Shown: positions 20,727-32,410, numbered from the stretch's first letter. The stretch is DNA of 64,000 nt from Protea cynaroides (GCA_028583415.1 CM053267.1:45186834-45250833); one strand, 5' to 3'. Numbers and translations are program-made. The notes: generated by a model not told the origin, from the sequence alone.

Positions 20727-23090
20727 TGTAAGACCCGCACTCTGAAAACCCGGTCTAAACCTTGGTTTTGTGTCGTGACAGGTCTTTCGATCATCACCGA
20801 GCCAGACGGGGCAAGCAGATAACAAACAGGTACGGAATCGGACCAAAGTCGACCAATTATACCTGATTTTAGGTATACCGGTCGATGGTACCGGATGATG
20901 GTACCGGTCGACCGGTATGGCCTGCACAGCTATGTGCGAGAATTTGGAAATTGGTCTCTGCGGGTCCCGCTTTCCTGATTTCGAATCCTAGAAGTTTCCT
21001 AATCCTAGTAGGGTTACTAAACCCTATTTCTAGCCTATAAATACACCCTTAAACCCCCTCAAATCCTTTCCATTGTCTCTCACAAATCCTAGAGAAGAGA
21101 AAGAGCTTAGAAAGGAGAAGGAGCTAGGAAGAAGAAGGAGGTGCCGCCATTACCGTTTGACGAAGCTCACGCTACGCCTGTCAACGGTAAGTGCTTGAAT
21201 CCATCTTCTTACCCTATGATAGTTGTGTGGGTGGATCAATACCATGCAAAGTAGGTATTGATCTAAAACCCTAAATTGGCCAATAAACCCTAAGTTGCCG
21301 TCAAACCCTAGATTTGAGTTTCGAGATGATATTCACCGAAACGAGACTTGAATGAGTTGGGGATAACTCTAACTCAAAGCCTAGACTTAGAATGGATAGG
21401 AGAAACCCTGAAAATCCGTGGAGGATGATCGACGGCAGTCGAAGAACCCATGTATGGTCTTCCGGAGACATACCGGTCGACTATACCGGTTGCACATAGT
21501 GCGACCGGTATGTTGCGACCGCTACCTCTCGGGAGGTTGTCTGTGGGGACCGGCTGACCATACCGGTCGCCAGTCTTTTCCACAGAGCTGCGACCGGTAC
21601 ATGCCACCGGTCAGCTCTGTGAGGGCAGTTTGTGATCTCTGTTGGTTTCCGACCAACATGAAACCCTAAGCAATGTATTCTAATGAAACCCTAATAATAT
21701 TGTAGGACTTTGTGACATATCGTTTGGATCTTGCGACGTGGAACAAGTAATCGAATGAGCGTCAGGTAAGGGAATCTGACCTAAACCTAATAATTAATGG
21801 ATAGTAAATCGTTGTTAATCATTGAATATCTATGATGTGATGTTTGTGCATATTCACATGCCATCCTTTACTTTCAGCTATTATTATTGTTCATGCATTC
21901 ATAGGATGTGATTGTTAGGCATGTGATTGTTTTCGTTGGTGTGTGGAGTGGGGCATGGGCCTAGGATCGCTCTTCACACTGGCACCTTTTGTAGTATTCT
22001 ATCTTAACATGCTTGGTACGGGTGGGGTATCAGGGGAAAATCGTGGTACGGTGGTCTCCGATATTGATGTTGTCCCGGCCATCGTTGGGTGGTACTGAGG
22101 ATTTCGAGTCGACGCTGGCTTGTCCACGATGCTTTAGCTCTATCTCTATGCCGTAGGGAGTTATGTTGGGATAGGGTCTACCTGCGTATTGTTTCTATCC
22201 TAGTGGGTTAGTTGCGGATAGGGTATCAGGGGGAGGTGAGGTTTGGTGGTCTCCGACCCGACCTGCATGCTCTAGCTCTATCTCTATGCCGTAGACGGCT
22301 GTGCTGTGATAGAGCATACATTGTTGACATATAGGATTGGTTAGTTGCGAGCCCAGTTTGCGAGCCCTGGCCGATAGGGGCTTAGGTACCGGTATGGGTA
22401 GAGTATCAGGGGAGGTGCGGGTATACCTTAGCTCTATCTCTATTCCATGATGGGTGCATGTGGGTTGGTGGTAGTGTGATTACTGTACGACGCCACACAC
22501 TCGTGTATAGAGGTGCGGGGGCCACCAAACCTTTCTATAACACATTGCAAACTTAAAACCAGACCACAGCATAAAATTTGATTGTTACTCATGCATAATC
22601 TTGTGAAACTGTCTGATTGTCTTACTGAACTGTGTTGTGTGCTCACCCTTTGTACGTACATTGTTTTTAGATGTTGATGCAGATTATACTGTGGATGACT
22701 ATGTGAACGCTCCGGCGTATGGAGGTGTGGCTGCTCTAGATGTGCAAGCAGGAGAGGACGAGCATGACGCTTCATGCGAGTGCCCTTTCTGCGTGTACCT
22801 TTGATTTGTTTTATTTGTTTATTTCAGTTATTTTTTATTGGATTAAAGGGATGTAAAAGATTATTATTCTATGTGTTTGAGTTTGAATAATGGGATATTT
22901 ATTTAAATTATCATTAGATACTCAGTTCATTCTATTTAAAGTCTTCCGCTGTATATTTATATTCTGATTGTGATTATGTGTAATTGGTTTGTATGGGTGG
23001 ACACGGCCTATTCGAGATCCTGGTGTGAACCGTTGGTTCAATGACGGTTCACTCACACCGTTCTGGTTGGATCAGAATTGGGGTGTGACA
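20727..23090 (+). mobile_element. solo LTR of a sister family, nested
   Basis: Starts TGTAAGACCCGC and ends TTGGGGTGTGACA, 2364 bp, flanked by a perfect TAACC duplication (20722-20726, 23091-23095). End sequences, layout, TATA box (TATAAATA 21036-21043), donor-like CAACG|GTAAGT (21186/21187), TTAGCTCTATCTCTAT repeats (about 22133, 22270, 22429) and the small CECxxC ORF match LTR A, but most of the sequence is diverged, and the GGGTCGA motif clusters are replaced by ACCGGTCGA motifs (20840-20925 and 21465-21612). Confidence 0.92.
22673..22804 (+). CDS. LTR-embedded small conserved ORF with CECxxC tail (sister family)
   Basis: 43 codons, VDADYTVDDYVNAPAYGG to SCECPFCVYL, then TGA. It aligns end to end with the A copy although surrounding LTR sequence is largely diverged. 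Most conserved codons differ only at the third base (TAC/TAT, ACA/ACT, GTT/GTG, AAT/AAC, GGG/GGA, GTA/GTG, GCA/GCT, CAC/CAT, TGT/TGC). No in-frame ATG is present here. Confidence 0.6.
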   Translation, partial: VDADYTVDDYVNAPAYGGVAALDVQAGEDEHDASCECPFCVYL

Positions 23091-23643
23091 TAACCTAAGG
23101 TCTGTAGAAACTCATGGAATTAATATCCATACCTGAGAAGATTAATCTTTCTCTGTAATTTCTTCTCCTTTTTGCTAAGTCTTCCTCTTTGTCTCCTTTC
23201 TTCCTCTTTTCCTTCTTCTCTCTTTCTCTCAATTAAATTAGGGTTGTGAAAGGAGTGAAAGTGGCTTAGGGACGTCCTTTAAATAGACTAGGAACATCCT
23301 AAATAAGTCCCATTGAGATTTGGAAAGAATCCCACTCGAAAATTAGGAAATTTCCTAATTTCTATATTCGTCAGAAACCGAGGGTCGATGATCCCGTCGA
23401 CCCTAGGGTCTTAAGCTGTCCGACCCTCCCTTCAAATATGAGGGTCTGACATTCTGTTTTGGGGGGTCCGACCCTACTTGGCTGGGTATGCGACCCTCCC
23501 CTAAAATTAAGTGTTTTTGGGTCGATTTTATACCTGGGATCTCGATCTCCATCACGCCCTTGGTCCACTTGACTCGACCATGATGGGTAAACCTGGTTCA
23601 AGGTGGTAAGACCGGGTTAGTTTGACACGGGTCTTACACAGAG

Positions 23644-23996
23644 TCTTATAAATATGGCTACTTCCTTCTTTTCTTTTTTAATTTGCTTTCTTTTCTTATT
23701 GAAATTCTGTCAGATCCCTACTGAAATTTTTGTTGCTATTTCTAGCTTCTTGCTTCATTGGTAAGTTTACAACTTCCTTCTTTCCATCTCTTTAGAAAAA
23801 TGGTTGAAGAAATCTTATTCAACTGAGTTTTTGAACTGGGAAAGACCCAGAGATTCCGGGGTTGTTCCAACACCTCGGGAGCGAAGTCATGACTATGATG
23901 GGAGCCATTGGCATTCTTCGGAGGGGCACAGGAGACAGAAGAGGTATTCAGAGCACCACAAGCACAATCGTTCTTCTGGGCGCAGATCCTCTGGGG
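23644..23996. other. unassigned flank
   Basis: Continuation of the host side of the solo LTR insertion, opening with TATAAATATGGC. Short frames exist, none recognisable. Confidence 0.4.
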
Positions 23997-24680
23997 TAAG
24001 GGTGCAACATTTGCATCGAAACCGTTTACCAAAATCAGACCGAACCGTTTACACCGGAACAAGAGACTATTTAGTAATCGGTTCGATTCTGATCTGAAAT
24101 ATGATACCATTTACCCAACTGGTCTGGTTCGATTTGAAACCTTTTAAATCGGTGGGTTACACTGGTTAGACACTAATTAAACAGAATAGAATGTGAAGCG
24201 CTTAATTCCCCTAGAAACTAAACTAGTAAACCCTAATCTCATTAGTCATTCCTTATTAATAATTTAATATTTTATTTCCCCAAGACCCTAACCCCAACCC
24301 CAACAGCTTAACACCAATTAATATACTATTTTCCCAAGACCCAACTCAATTCCCAAAAACCTAAACCATAAAACCCAAATGGAAAAACATAATAGGCATT
24401 AGTGATTAGGCATAGCGAGAGTCACTCTCTTGAATCTTGACTCTCTCCTTCCCGTTTGAATTTTTTCATTTTTTTATTTATGAAAAACTGATTAATAACC
24501 GATGTGTTAAACTATTTACAAATCGCAAACAAAACCCATTAATGAAAAACCGTTAAACCAAAACCGAATTTTGAGACTGTTTAGTTAATTAGTTCGATTT
24601 TGGTTTTACCCACTTATACACTGTACCGCACCGCAACGGCCTGGACTATTAAACCGATAATAAATCGTTTAACACTCTTA
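23997..24680. mobile_element. hAT-like MITE with CGGTTCG motifs
   Basis: Ends TAAGGGTGCAAC and (reversed) TAAGAGTGTTAA are inverted; flanks CTCTGGG and CTCTCGGG are an imperfect duplication. The subterminal parts are rich in ACCGAACCG/CGGTTCG, a pattern seen in many plant non-autonomous hAT elements. The centre is AT-rich without coding capacity. Confidence 0.55.
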
Positions 24681-24690
24681 CTCTCGGGAT

Positions 24691-25890
24691 TTGAGAGTTT
24701 CCGTATCACCTTCACCCTTTGTTTCTATCAACCCTAGGTTTACCAATGTGGCTTCGACCTCAGGGTCAAAGGATCCTAAATTGGTGGACTTGCGAATGCT
24801 CGTTCGCGATGAATCCACAGAGCTTGGCATGTACTGGTTGGCTCGGGACATTCCCAGTAAGTTGACCCAGGCCGCTGTTGATGCCATGGGCGCAAATACA
24901 ACGTTCTGGACTATGTGAGGTTGAGGGCACCTTTGCCCCATGAATGCTCCTGCACCTTTCTGTATAATAGAGTACCCCTATGTGAAGACATGTTCGTATC
25001 GGGGTTTAAGTTTTCGATTCCTCCCATAGTTATATATATCGTGAACTTTTATGGGTTGACGATGACCCAAATTACCCCGAATGGATGGGGCTGTATCATA
25101 GCTTTTTTCTATTTTTTCTTTAGGACAGGAGTTCGGCCCATTGAGGGCCTTTTCAATGATCTTTTTACCCTCACTTTCATCACCAAAGAGCATCCGCATG
25201 ACCCTAAGGCGAAGGTGGAGAGCGGGTATTACTACTTTAGTGCCCAATCCATAAAGGGTGCCTCGAGGCCGAAAATAATTTTGGGGCTGCCTTCATCAAA
25301 CCACTACTGAAAGACGAAGTTTTTCTATGCTTTGATGCGACCCAGTCGGTCGTACTTAGTGTTGCCTTCATTGCCTCTGGACTGCATGTGGGGTACACCC
25401 TAAGTGCCCATATTGAACGAGAGGCCTATCTTAGGCCCGACCGAGCAAAAGGCTCTAGAGGCTGTATTCAAATCCTCTCCTGCGGTTCTGCCGCCTGCCA
25501 AGGGCCGGATTTCAGCCGGCCCACCCCCCAATGTATTGGCAGGCGGCCAGACTGAACCCAAGTCCTTGGATCGGCGGCAGGAACCTCCTGCTGCAGGGGA
25601 CGATTTGGATCCCTAGAGGCTTGGGTTCATGGGATGATGATCGAATACCCGAGCCTTCGTGGAGGCAATTTCTTGATCCTTCAGTTTTGTTTATTTTCGA
25701 AGCTTGTAGTCTGCATTCTGAATTGAATTTTCTTGTTTTGCAGTGATGTTCTACGACGAGCTAGATTGGTACCTCCATGAAGATGTTGAAGAGGACCTCT
25801 CTCGTGAGGTTGAGGCGCTGGCCAACAAGGTGAGCGCAGAGCGTTCAATTAGAGGAGCTTCAAAGAGAGCGAGTCTCGCCCATAATTGAT
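24691..25890 (+). pseudogene. gypsy-type retroelement protein remnant
   Basis: Three frames in order. 24691-24918 includes DESTELGMYWLARDIPSK. 24915-25310 contains CEDMFVSGFKFSIPPIVIY, FYGLTMTQITPNGWG and a hydrophobic IIAFFYFFF, resembling the 'putative gypsy type transposon' domain (PF04195). 25740-25890 is a short acidic, coiled-coil-like tail (YDELDWYLHEDVEED). Stops and frameshifts separate them. No LTRs were found around it. The family call is from pattern memory and needs a profile search. Confidence 0.5.
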
Positions 25891-25899
25891 GTCGTCGAT

Positions 25900-26098
25900 T
25901 AGTATGCCATGGAGCAATATAGGGAGTATGCTGTGAATAAACTTCTAACCATGAAGTTCTGAAGCTTGATGATGGTTAAGAGTAAGAAAAGGAGCAAAAG
26001 GCGCAACTGTGGTTGTCTGACAGAATCGTCGATTCTACTTGTTGCTTGGTGGATAAGAGGATACGGATGGAATACTAGCATAGAGAGAGGGAGAGGGA

Positions 26099-26147
<49 letters not shown>

Positions 26148-26856
26148 GATCATGAAGGTGCAAACTTTAATCACTCACGGGAGGAGAAGCTCCAAACGCC
26201 CCCACCAACTAACCAGACCAACGAATGATCTTCCAAGGAACCAACTTTCAGAATCCAAAATCCTGGACATAGGGGACACCTCTCTCTCTTTCTCTTTCTA
26301 AGGAGGGGCCGGCCGCTGCGCCACCGCTACCCCCACCGACACTAAAGTACTCCAATCGCCAGACCAATTAGGTCCGATTACTCACTGATCGTTTACATTC
26401 TTTTTTTTTTTTTTTGATATTTCACTGCTCGCTTACTTAAGTGCCAATTTTGGGATTCACAAACCAATTAATTGTTTGGTCAAGCATAAAATAAAATAAT
26501 AATAATAGCACAAAAAAAAAATAAATTGATTGGTCTTAGTCATGTGCGTCAATTGTGTTCTATGGATTTAATCGATCAAAACTGACCGGTTGACATCCCT
26601 AACAGATTGATACCAACTAAACGGAGGGAGAAGGGCTAGACCACAGAGACAATCTTCTCTTAGTAGGCTGTGACCACCACTGAGCTTTATAGGAGGGAGA
26701 AAGAAAGAAAAAATCAACACTAATTAGCTCTACTCTTTGCTATTAACAAATGCAAAGTAATATATTGAATGTTTCCCTTTTGCACTATATAGAAATCATT
26801 CTAAATGGAAACCAGAAGGCTAGAATTCACAGGATGGAAAAGTCCACGTATAGCAA
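25900..26856. other. intergenic: GA microsatellite, poly-T, no gene
   Basis: A (GA)n run of about 65 bp lies at 26084-26149 and a poly-T at 26400-26415. CCGGTTGACATCCCTA near 26585 looks like a MITE end but has no partner that I can see. No coding signal. Confidence 0.5.
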
Positions 26857-27081
26857 TCCTCTCCCGCCTGAGTTTGGGTTGGAGAGTTGGCGGCCCAGAT
26901 GGATGGCCACCACCTAACTCTCCGATGGATCCAAGCCTTCCATCCGAGCCGACACCCCAGCCAACAAGCTGAACCGACAGGAGTGTCGGCTCGGATGAAG
27001 GGTTCGGATCCACCCGAGAATCAGGTGCCAACCATCCATCCGGCCCGCCAACTCTCCCGCCCAAAATCAGGCGGGAGAGGA
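26857..27081. repeat. foldback inverted repeat, about 225 bp
   Basis: Left arm TCCTCTCCCGCCTGA...GAGAGTTGGCGG pairs with right arm CCGCCAACTCTC...TCAGGCGGGAGAGGA. The arms extend inward through GATGGATGG and ATCCGAGCCGACAC with small mismatches, so nearly the whole element can form one hairpin. A foldback MITE is likely; no clear target duplication. Confidence 0.7.
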
Positions 27082-27455
27082 TGTGGATCCAAAGTCCACC
27101 TGATATGAGCTTTTGCAACCAGAATGTGTTTGATTGATTCTTAAGAATGAATTCTTAGAGTTGAGAATGCATTCCTAAAAAACAAAGAGAAAGCTAGACA
27201 TTTCAGTTCTAGGTCCAAACGCAGAATGACCGGAAGCGTGCATTCCAGAGTGGGCTTCATTAGAAAACGCATTCCATGCTCCAAGAACTAGAATTGCTAA
27301 ACGGGCAAACACTGTTTTTTGTCATCATTGAATGTGTTCTTCACCAAGTATGCATATCAAACGCAGCCAAAGTCAACACTTGGTGCTTTTCACAACACAT
27401 AACCTGCCTCCGAGAATTCAAATGAGGATCAAACATGTGCACAAATACACACAGG

Positions 27456-27458
<3 letters not shown>

Positions 27459-27494
<36 letters not shown>
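27459..27494. repeat. (GA)n microsatellite
   Basis: Uninterrupted GA dinucleotides just 3' of the dioxygenase exon on its own strand. Confidence 0.9.
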
Positions 27495-27496
<2 letters not shown>

Positions 27497-27579
27497 CAGA
27501 CAAATAGAAACTCAATGTATCCAAATGATGACACTTACGGTACTGTTATTAGGGGGATAGATTGTGTGTGGAAGAATTT

Positions 27580-27828
27580 CTAATGGTGAATTAGAAGCCC
27601 ATCAATGTTCCGTTTGCCATCTGGGCCCTTGGTGTACCATGAGGAAACATAGTCCCCGTAGACAACCTCACGATATCGAGGGGGTGAGGACTCGTTAATA
27701 AGCTCCGCAACTGGGAACGTTTTAGTTGTCTTCGCAGGGTCATGAAATGTTGCCACCGACAAACGATCATTCTTTGCATTGGTAATAGCCTTATGCACAG
27801 CGCTTCTGTACCTGCCATTGCTTAAAAT
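27580..27828 (-). CDS. terminal exon of a 2-oxoglutarate/Fe(II) dioxygenase
   Basis: Minus strand; begins after acceptor CCACCACAG (27829-27830 = AG) with ILSNGRYRSAVHKA, the usual start of the last exon in plant 2-ODD genes. It then has DRLSVATFHDP, which contains the RxS pair that binds 2-oxoglutarate, a third iron-ligand His region (VHKA; HR is more usual), and a C-terminal helix region (PPRYREVVYGDYVSSWY) ending GLLIHH and stop. About 82 residues. The HxD iron-ligand exon should lie at higher coordinates but only transposon DNA is seen there, so the gene is a fragment or has a very large intron. Which 2-ODD subfamily it belongs to cannot be decided. Confidence 0.72.
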   Translation of the reverse strand: MLSNGRYRSAVHKAITNAKNDRLSVATFHDPAKTTKTFPVAELINESSPPRYREVVYGDYVSSWYTKGPDGKRNIDGLLIHH

Positions 27829-27846
27829 CTGTGGTGGAACCATCAA

Positions 27847-28553
27847 GAGACAAGGGATTCAAGATGTCAGTTCCTTTCTAACAAGAGCAGTATAATAACA
27901 AACAACATTAGCTCAAGTAAATATGTAACATTTGCACAAAGGAATCTGCGCCCTTGTGATTAGCTTTTATTTAATCCATAATAAAGGCAAAGTTAAAATC
28001 TTCCATAAATTTTACTTCAGAGCCAGGCCCTAGTAGCACTCACATAGACGAAGTTTAATTTCTTCGAGACATTTGTGTTATGGTATTTCAAACAAAATAT
28101 TATATAATCTTGTTTTCTTAATAAAACAACAGCCAAACCACCATCACCCAAAAAACAGGGGTAGGGATTCATGCGAGGGCAATTGCTCCCATCACCTTTT
28201 GTTTTATAGGGGGGTGGGGGTGCCTTGGTTACTTCAGATGGGTATTTATGTCCCTTCTTGGGGTTACGCCCAATTCACCATATTTAATGTGGGTTGGGCA
28301 CATGCATGGCCTCATATGAAAACTTTTGCCAAAAAAATTACTACTTTTTCCCCTCCAATACTTTTTTTTTTTTTTTTTCCCTTCTTCCCCGATATCAGTT
28401 TCCAAAAGATACCAATTGACATGTTCCATGAAATGGCCCATCACCTCAACCAATTATAGATGAGCATCAACCAAAGGAAGAACCATCTCAAAGGAAACAG
28501 TGACCCTCATTCAGTAACATGATGTATTACCTTCTCTTCTTTTTTTTTTTTTT
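27847..28553. other. no gene recognised
   Basis: AT-rich sequence with a G-rich patch near 28205 and poly-T at 28361-28378. Open frames on both strands lack recognisable motifs. Confidence 0.4.
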
Positions 28554-28745
28554 GGCAATAGTTGAATATCATTTGACGAAAAGATTTCCCCTCTAACTCT
28601 AAGGTTGATCAGTCTTCGGTCCAGCCTATCCATTATGAAAGAATGAAAAAAGAAAAAGCATTGGATGAAAATATTGGGAATAGATATTAAATGCAAGCAA
28701 GATAGTTGACAATGAACATTGGAACAATCATTATCATTGATAATT
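28554..28745. repeat. direct repeat X, left copy
   Basis: Begins GGCAATAGTTGAATATC after a poly-T and runs to ATCATTATCATTG. A homologous copy lies at 30776-30956. With repeat Y (28751-29170 and 30433-30720) it brackets the copia remnants, in the order X-Y ... Y-X. Confidence 0.7.
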
Positions 28746-28750
28746 ACATA

Positions 28751-29170
28751 AGAGATAGGAATTCCATGTGTCAACATGACAAGGAATCCTAGATAAGTAA
28801 TGAATCCTAGTTACAAGCATAGTTGTAAAGGCGCCAAGGCGTTGGAGGCCTGATGAGACTCCAAGGCAACCAAGGTGCCCGCTTAGGCGACCAAGACACC
28901 CAATTTTCCAAGGCATCACAAGGTGCCTGGATGCCTAGGTGACGCCTTGACAACTATGGTTACAAAATAATTCATACTCTTCTAATTACATGTAAAGAAC
29001 TAAAGATAAGTAGGACTAAATCAACAATTCATCTCAATCTCAAAGCCTAAAAGGAAAGCCAGCTTGGCCAGTTGGTCAACACTAATCCCAAGATGGGATT
29101 AGCGCCAACTTGCTGAGCTCGATAGTGGGATGGACCCTGGTATCAGATCTAATCCCTTATAGCAATGTTT
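28751..29170. repeat. direct repeat Y, left copy (copia LTR-like), holding a MITE
   Basis: Starts near GTGTCAACATGACAAGGAATCC and continues through CACTAATCC..GATGGGATTAG to GGGATGGACC. The second copy is at 30443-30720. It directly follows the end of a minus-strand copia pol, so it is probably that element's LTR. Its outer ends are unclear. Confidence 0.6.
28818..28958. mobile_element. hAT-type MITE, 141 bp
   Basis: Ends CATAGTTGTAAAGGCG and CGCCTTGACAACTATG are inverted. It is flanked by 8-bp duplications GTTACAAG (28810-28817) and GTTACAAA (28959-28966). The paralogous repeat copy at about 30486-30500 (AATTACAAGATAATTC) is an empty site, confirming insertion. A relative lies at 40078-40171. 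Confidence 0.85.
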
Positions 29171-30105
29171 TTCACCCCCTTCCCCCTCTACCCAAGCTAG
29201 AGCATATAAGTCATCCATGTCAAGGTTGGAGCAGTTCACTCGAAACGTCGGACCAAATAAGGACTTTGTCAAGATATTAGCCAACTAATTTAAAGAAGAG
29301 ACAAAAGGAGTGAGCAGTAGTTTCTTTGCAACCGCATCACAAACAAAATGACAATCAACTTCAACATGAGTGATACGTTCATGAAAAACAGGATTACTGG
29401 CAATGTAAAAGTAGCTTGATTGTCACAAACCATCTTTATAGGTTAAGTTACTGGAATCCCAACTCTTGAAAAAGAGACCTCAACCACATGAGTTCAACAG
29501 TAGTACGAGCCATGGCAAGGTACTCAGCTTCAGCGCTAGAACGAAGTCACAGTAGTTTGTTTCTTACTTTTCCATGTGACTAGATTTCTATAAAAAAATA
29601 TACAATAACCAATTGTGAAATGTCTGACACCATCAGCACCAGTCCAATCATCATCAGGTATCCAATAATATCAATGTGCTTATGGCAGAGATAGGTAAGC
29701 CATTTGATTGCTAGTTGCTGCTTTAGATACCTTAAGATACGACCAGAAACTTCCTAGTGAACTTGCTTAGGAGTTTGCATGAACTGACTAACTACTTCGA
29801 CAGCGAAGGATAGATTAGGTCTTGTAAAAGATAGATAAGTTTGCTAAGAAGTCACCAATATCGGTGTAACTCGGTAAAATCTTTATTGTCATTGGTCTCA
29901 AACTTTTAATGAGGATCCATTGTGTGTTAGCCGGTTTAGGACCAAGTAAGCCAGACTCGGTCAAAAGATCTATACATATTTTCTTTGAGAAAGACTGATA
30001 CCCTTACTACAACGGACAATTTCAAAGCCAAGAAAATTATGGAAGAGGCCCAAATCTTTCATCTAAAATTGCTTGTTTAAGTAAGATTTGACCTCATTAA
30101 TGCCA
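29100..30105 (-). pseudogene. Ty1/copia RT-RNase H remnant
   Basis: Minus strand. From high to low coordinates: MKDLGLFHNFLGFEIV (RT C-terminal motif), a region matching the usual MQTP..HLQ..RYLK stretch, RNase H end SSAEAEYLAMA, then LTKSLFGPTFRVNCSNLDM, the typical end of copia pol. Frames are broken throughout. Confidence 0.8.
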
Positions 30106-30164
30106 GATTTATCATTTCTGTTTTCATTGCTAATGGATCATCCACCTACTCAACAGGGCATAGA

Positions 30165-30431
30165 ACTGTTCCCCTAACAGCTACGATGACCCTACTGTCT
30201 GTTCTTTGTGTTCTTAAATTACCTCTTAACCTTGTTAGTCAATTTATTAAATCTCTAAATCGTTCAGTTACACTTTTCCTTTCTTATTGTGTTTTTCAGA
30301 ATCTCAAGACCAGGGTGACAATCGGTGGTGGACTTGAGCACGCCAGTCTTTACTACTTGGAGCATACTGGACCAACTACTACCGCTGCCACTACCTCCAC
30401 TACTACTACACCACTTCTTGAGGAGTACTAG
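30165..30431 (+). pseudogene. Ty1/copia gag-pre-integrase remnant
   Basis: Plus strand. KLPLNLVSQFIKSLN, VTLFLSYCVFQNLKT and GLEHASLYYLE are the region between protease and integrase of copia elements, homologous to 55080-55260. It lies head to head with the minus-strand RT remnant, so the two come from different insertions or an inversion. Confidence 0.75.
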
Positions 30432-30432
30432 T

Positions 30433-30962
30433 GATAAAAATTACATGTGTCAACATGACAAGGAATCCTGGATAAGTAATGAATCTTAATTACAAGATAA
30501 TTCTTATTCTTCTAGTTACATGTAAAAAACTAAAGATAAATCATAAGTAGGACAAAGTCAACGATTCAACTCAATAACAAAGACTAAAAGGAGAGCCAGC
30601 TTGGACAGCTGGTTAACACTAATCCCTAGATGGGATTAGCACTAACTTGCTGAGTTCAATAGTGGGATGGACCCTAGTGATCATGTCCCAATGTCCAATC
30701 CCTTCCAGCAATATTGTTAACATCCCTTTTTTTTTTTTTTTTTTTTTTTTTTTGGGGGGGGGGGGGTGTGTGGGGTGGCAATAGTTGAATATCATTTGAG
30801 GATAAATATCCCCTCTAATTCTAAGGTTGATCAGTTTCCAACTTATCAATTATGACTGAATGAAAAAAAAAGAAAGGCATTGGATCAAACAATCGGGAAT
30901 TGACATTAAACACTAGCAGTAGTTAATGATGAACCTTGGGGCAATCATTATCATTGGTATTC
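30433..30962. repeat. right copies of repeats Y and X with poly-T/poly-G between
   Basis: Y copy 30443-30720, then T-run and G-run (30727-30766), then X copy from 30776. The adjoining homopolymers may be assembly-sensitive. Confidence 0.65.
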
Positions 30963-31089
30963 CATCATCTGATAAATTTTCATAGTTTCACTCCCTATTC
31001 AATGTATTCATGGCTTTAAGATCCTTCTTGCAACCTAGTTTGAGTTTTTCTTCCCCATTTTTTTAAAGGTATTCAAGAACTTCCATAAT

Positions 31090-31259
31090 AAAAAAAAGGG
31101 CATCCCAGTGCACGAGGCTCCCGCTACTACAGGGTCTGGGGAAGGCAGAATGTACGCAACCTTACCCCCACAATGTGGAGAGGCTGTTTCCAAGATTCAA
31201 CCCCGTGACCACCAGATTGTAATATGACAACCTTATCGTCACATCAAGGCTCGCCCTCT
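31090..31259 (-). mobile_element. Au-type SINE
   Basis: On the minus strand it starts GAGGGCGAGCCTTG and ends GTGCACTGGGATGCCC followed by an A/T-rich tail, the signature of the plant Au SINE family. The internal pol III B-box region reads GGGGTTGAATCTTGG, mutated from the GGTTCGAATCC type. A perfect 12-bp target duplication AACTTCCATAAT flanks it (31078-31089 and 31260-31271). Non-coding, depends on LINE machinery in trans. Confidence 0.9.
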
Positions 31260-32410
31260 AACTTCCATAATCAAGTAACCCTACAAACAAAAAAAAGGGA
31301 TAGGACTAGTTCGATAGTTTTAGTCACTATCGAAACAACTCGGTTTCGAGCCTAGGCGAGACGAAACCCAGGCTCGAAACTGATTTACGCATGGTTTCGA
31401 ACCGAAACCACTGGGTTCGACCAGGTTTCGGTCGAAACCCAGGTTTCGACCCATAATAGTTTGGTCCAGTGCCTTTTAAGTGTCGAAACCTACTCGAAAT
31501 CAGTAGGTTTCAACACTTCCTTCTTATTTTTCCCCCTTCTCCTCTCCAACCTCATTTCTCTCAATTTTTTCTTCCTAAATCTTCAATTCTTCAAAGGATA
31601 TCAACTTTTGTCAAGATTATTCAAGGATTCTTGCTCTCAACTCATCTCTCTCTCTTCAAGGTAAGTCATTCTCTCTATTTTGTGTATTTTTGAATGAAAT
31701 GGTATGCAAACATCATGGATGACTTCCAATTTTTTATATGTTTGATTCTAACACCCGATCTATGAATCCATGGAAGTAGTTTTTTTTTTTTGACAAATAA
31801 TTTATTTATTAGATTTTCTGTTTGAAAAAAAAATTTTCCTACAACTATTTTTTGAAAAAATTACATCTTACACATGTTGTATGGCATTGAATTAAATAAA
31901 TGTTAAACAAAATAAGGTGATCTACATTTTGTATGGAGTAAAATTATTTTTCTGTTTTTATTTAATTATTTTAATTTTCGGATATTGATAAAATAATTAA
32001 TTAAATTGAAAATAAATGATAAAATATTTCTGTTTTCACTTTGAAAATCTTTATAAATAAAATTATTTTTAAAAGTATTACTATTTTATGGTAGGTTGCT
32101 GTTTTATGTAATAAAAGTAACATGTACTAATTCTTTATATTGATTTAAGGGCATTTTAATTACTGAAAAATTAATAAAATATTTTTAACTTATGGAAAAA
32201 ATATAAATGCGTTAGAAATTATAATATGTTGCTGTTTTATGTAATAATGCAATGTAAAAATGATAAACCTATGCTGTTTTTTTACTTTAAGATGTATTAT
32301 TTAGTTATAAGATATTATTTATGTAATAAAGTGTTGTTAAAAATGAAAATATAGTTTGTTTCAATTGTAGTAATTGTTGTCTTTTTGTTTCAACAATATA
32401 AGTGTTTGAA

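Larger units (their letters stand above)
18982..23638 (-). mobile_element. solo LTR of the A/B family, minus strand, split by a nested solo LTR
   Basis: Plus strand reads TGTCACACCCC at 18982 and ends GGGTCTTACA at 23638, the reverse of the A/B LTR ends. It is flanked by a perfect 5-bp target duplication CAGAG (18977-18981 and 23639-23643). Removing the nested LTR leaves about 2.29 kb, the full LTR length. No internal region remains, so unequal recombination between LTRs removed it. Confidence 0.93.

Noticed and set aside
26585..26605. MITE end GGTTGACATCCCTA
   Set aside because: No matching opposite end or target duplication found nearby.
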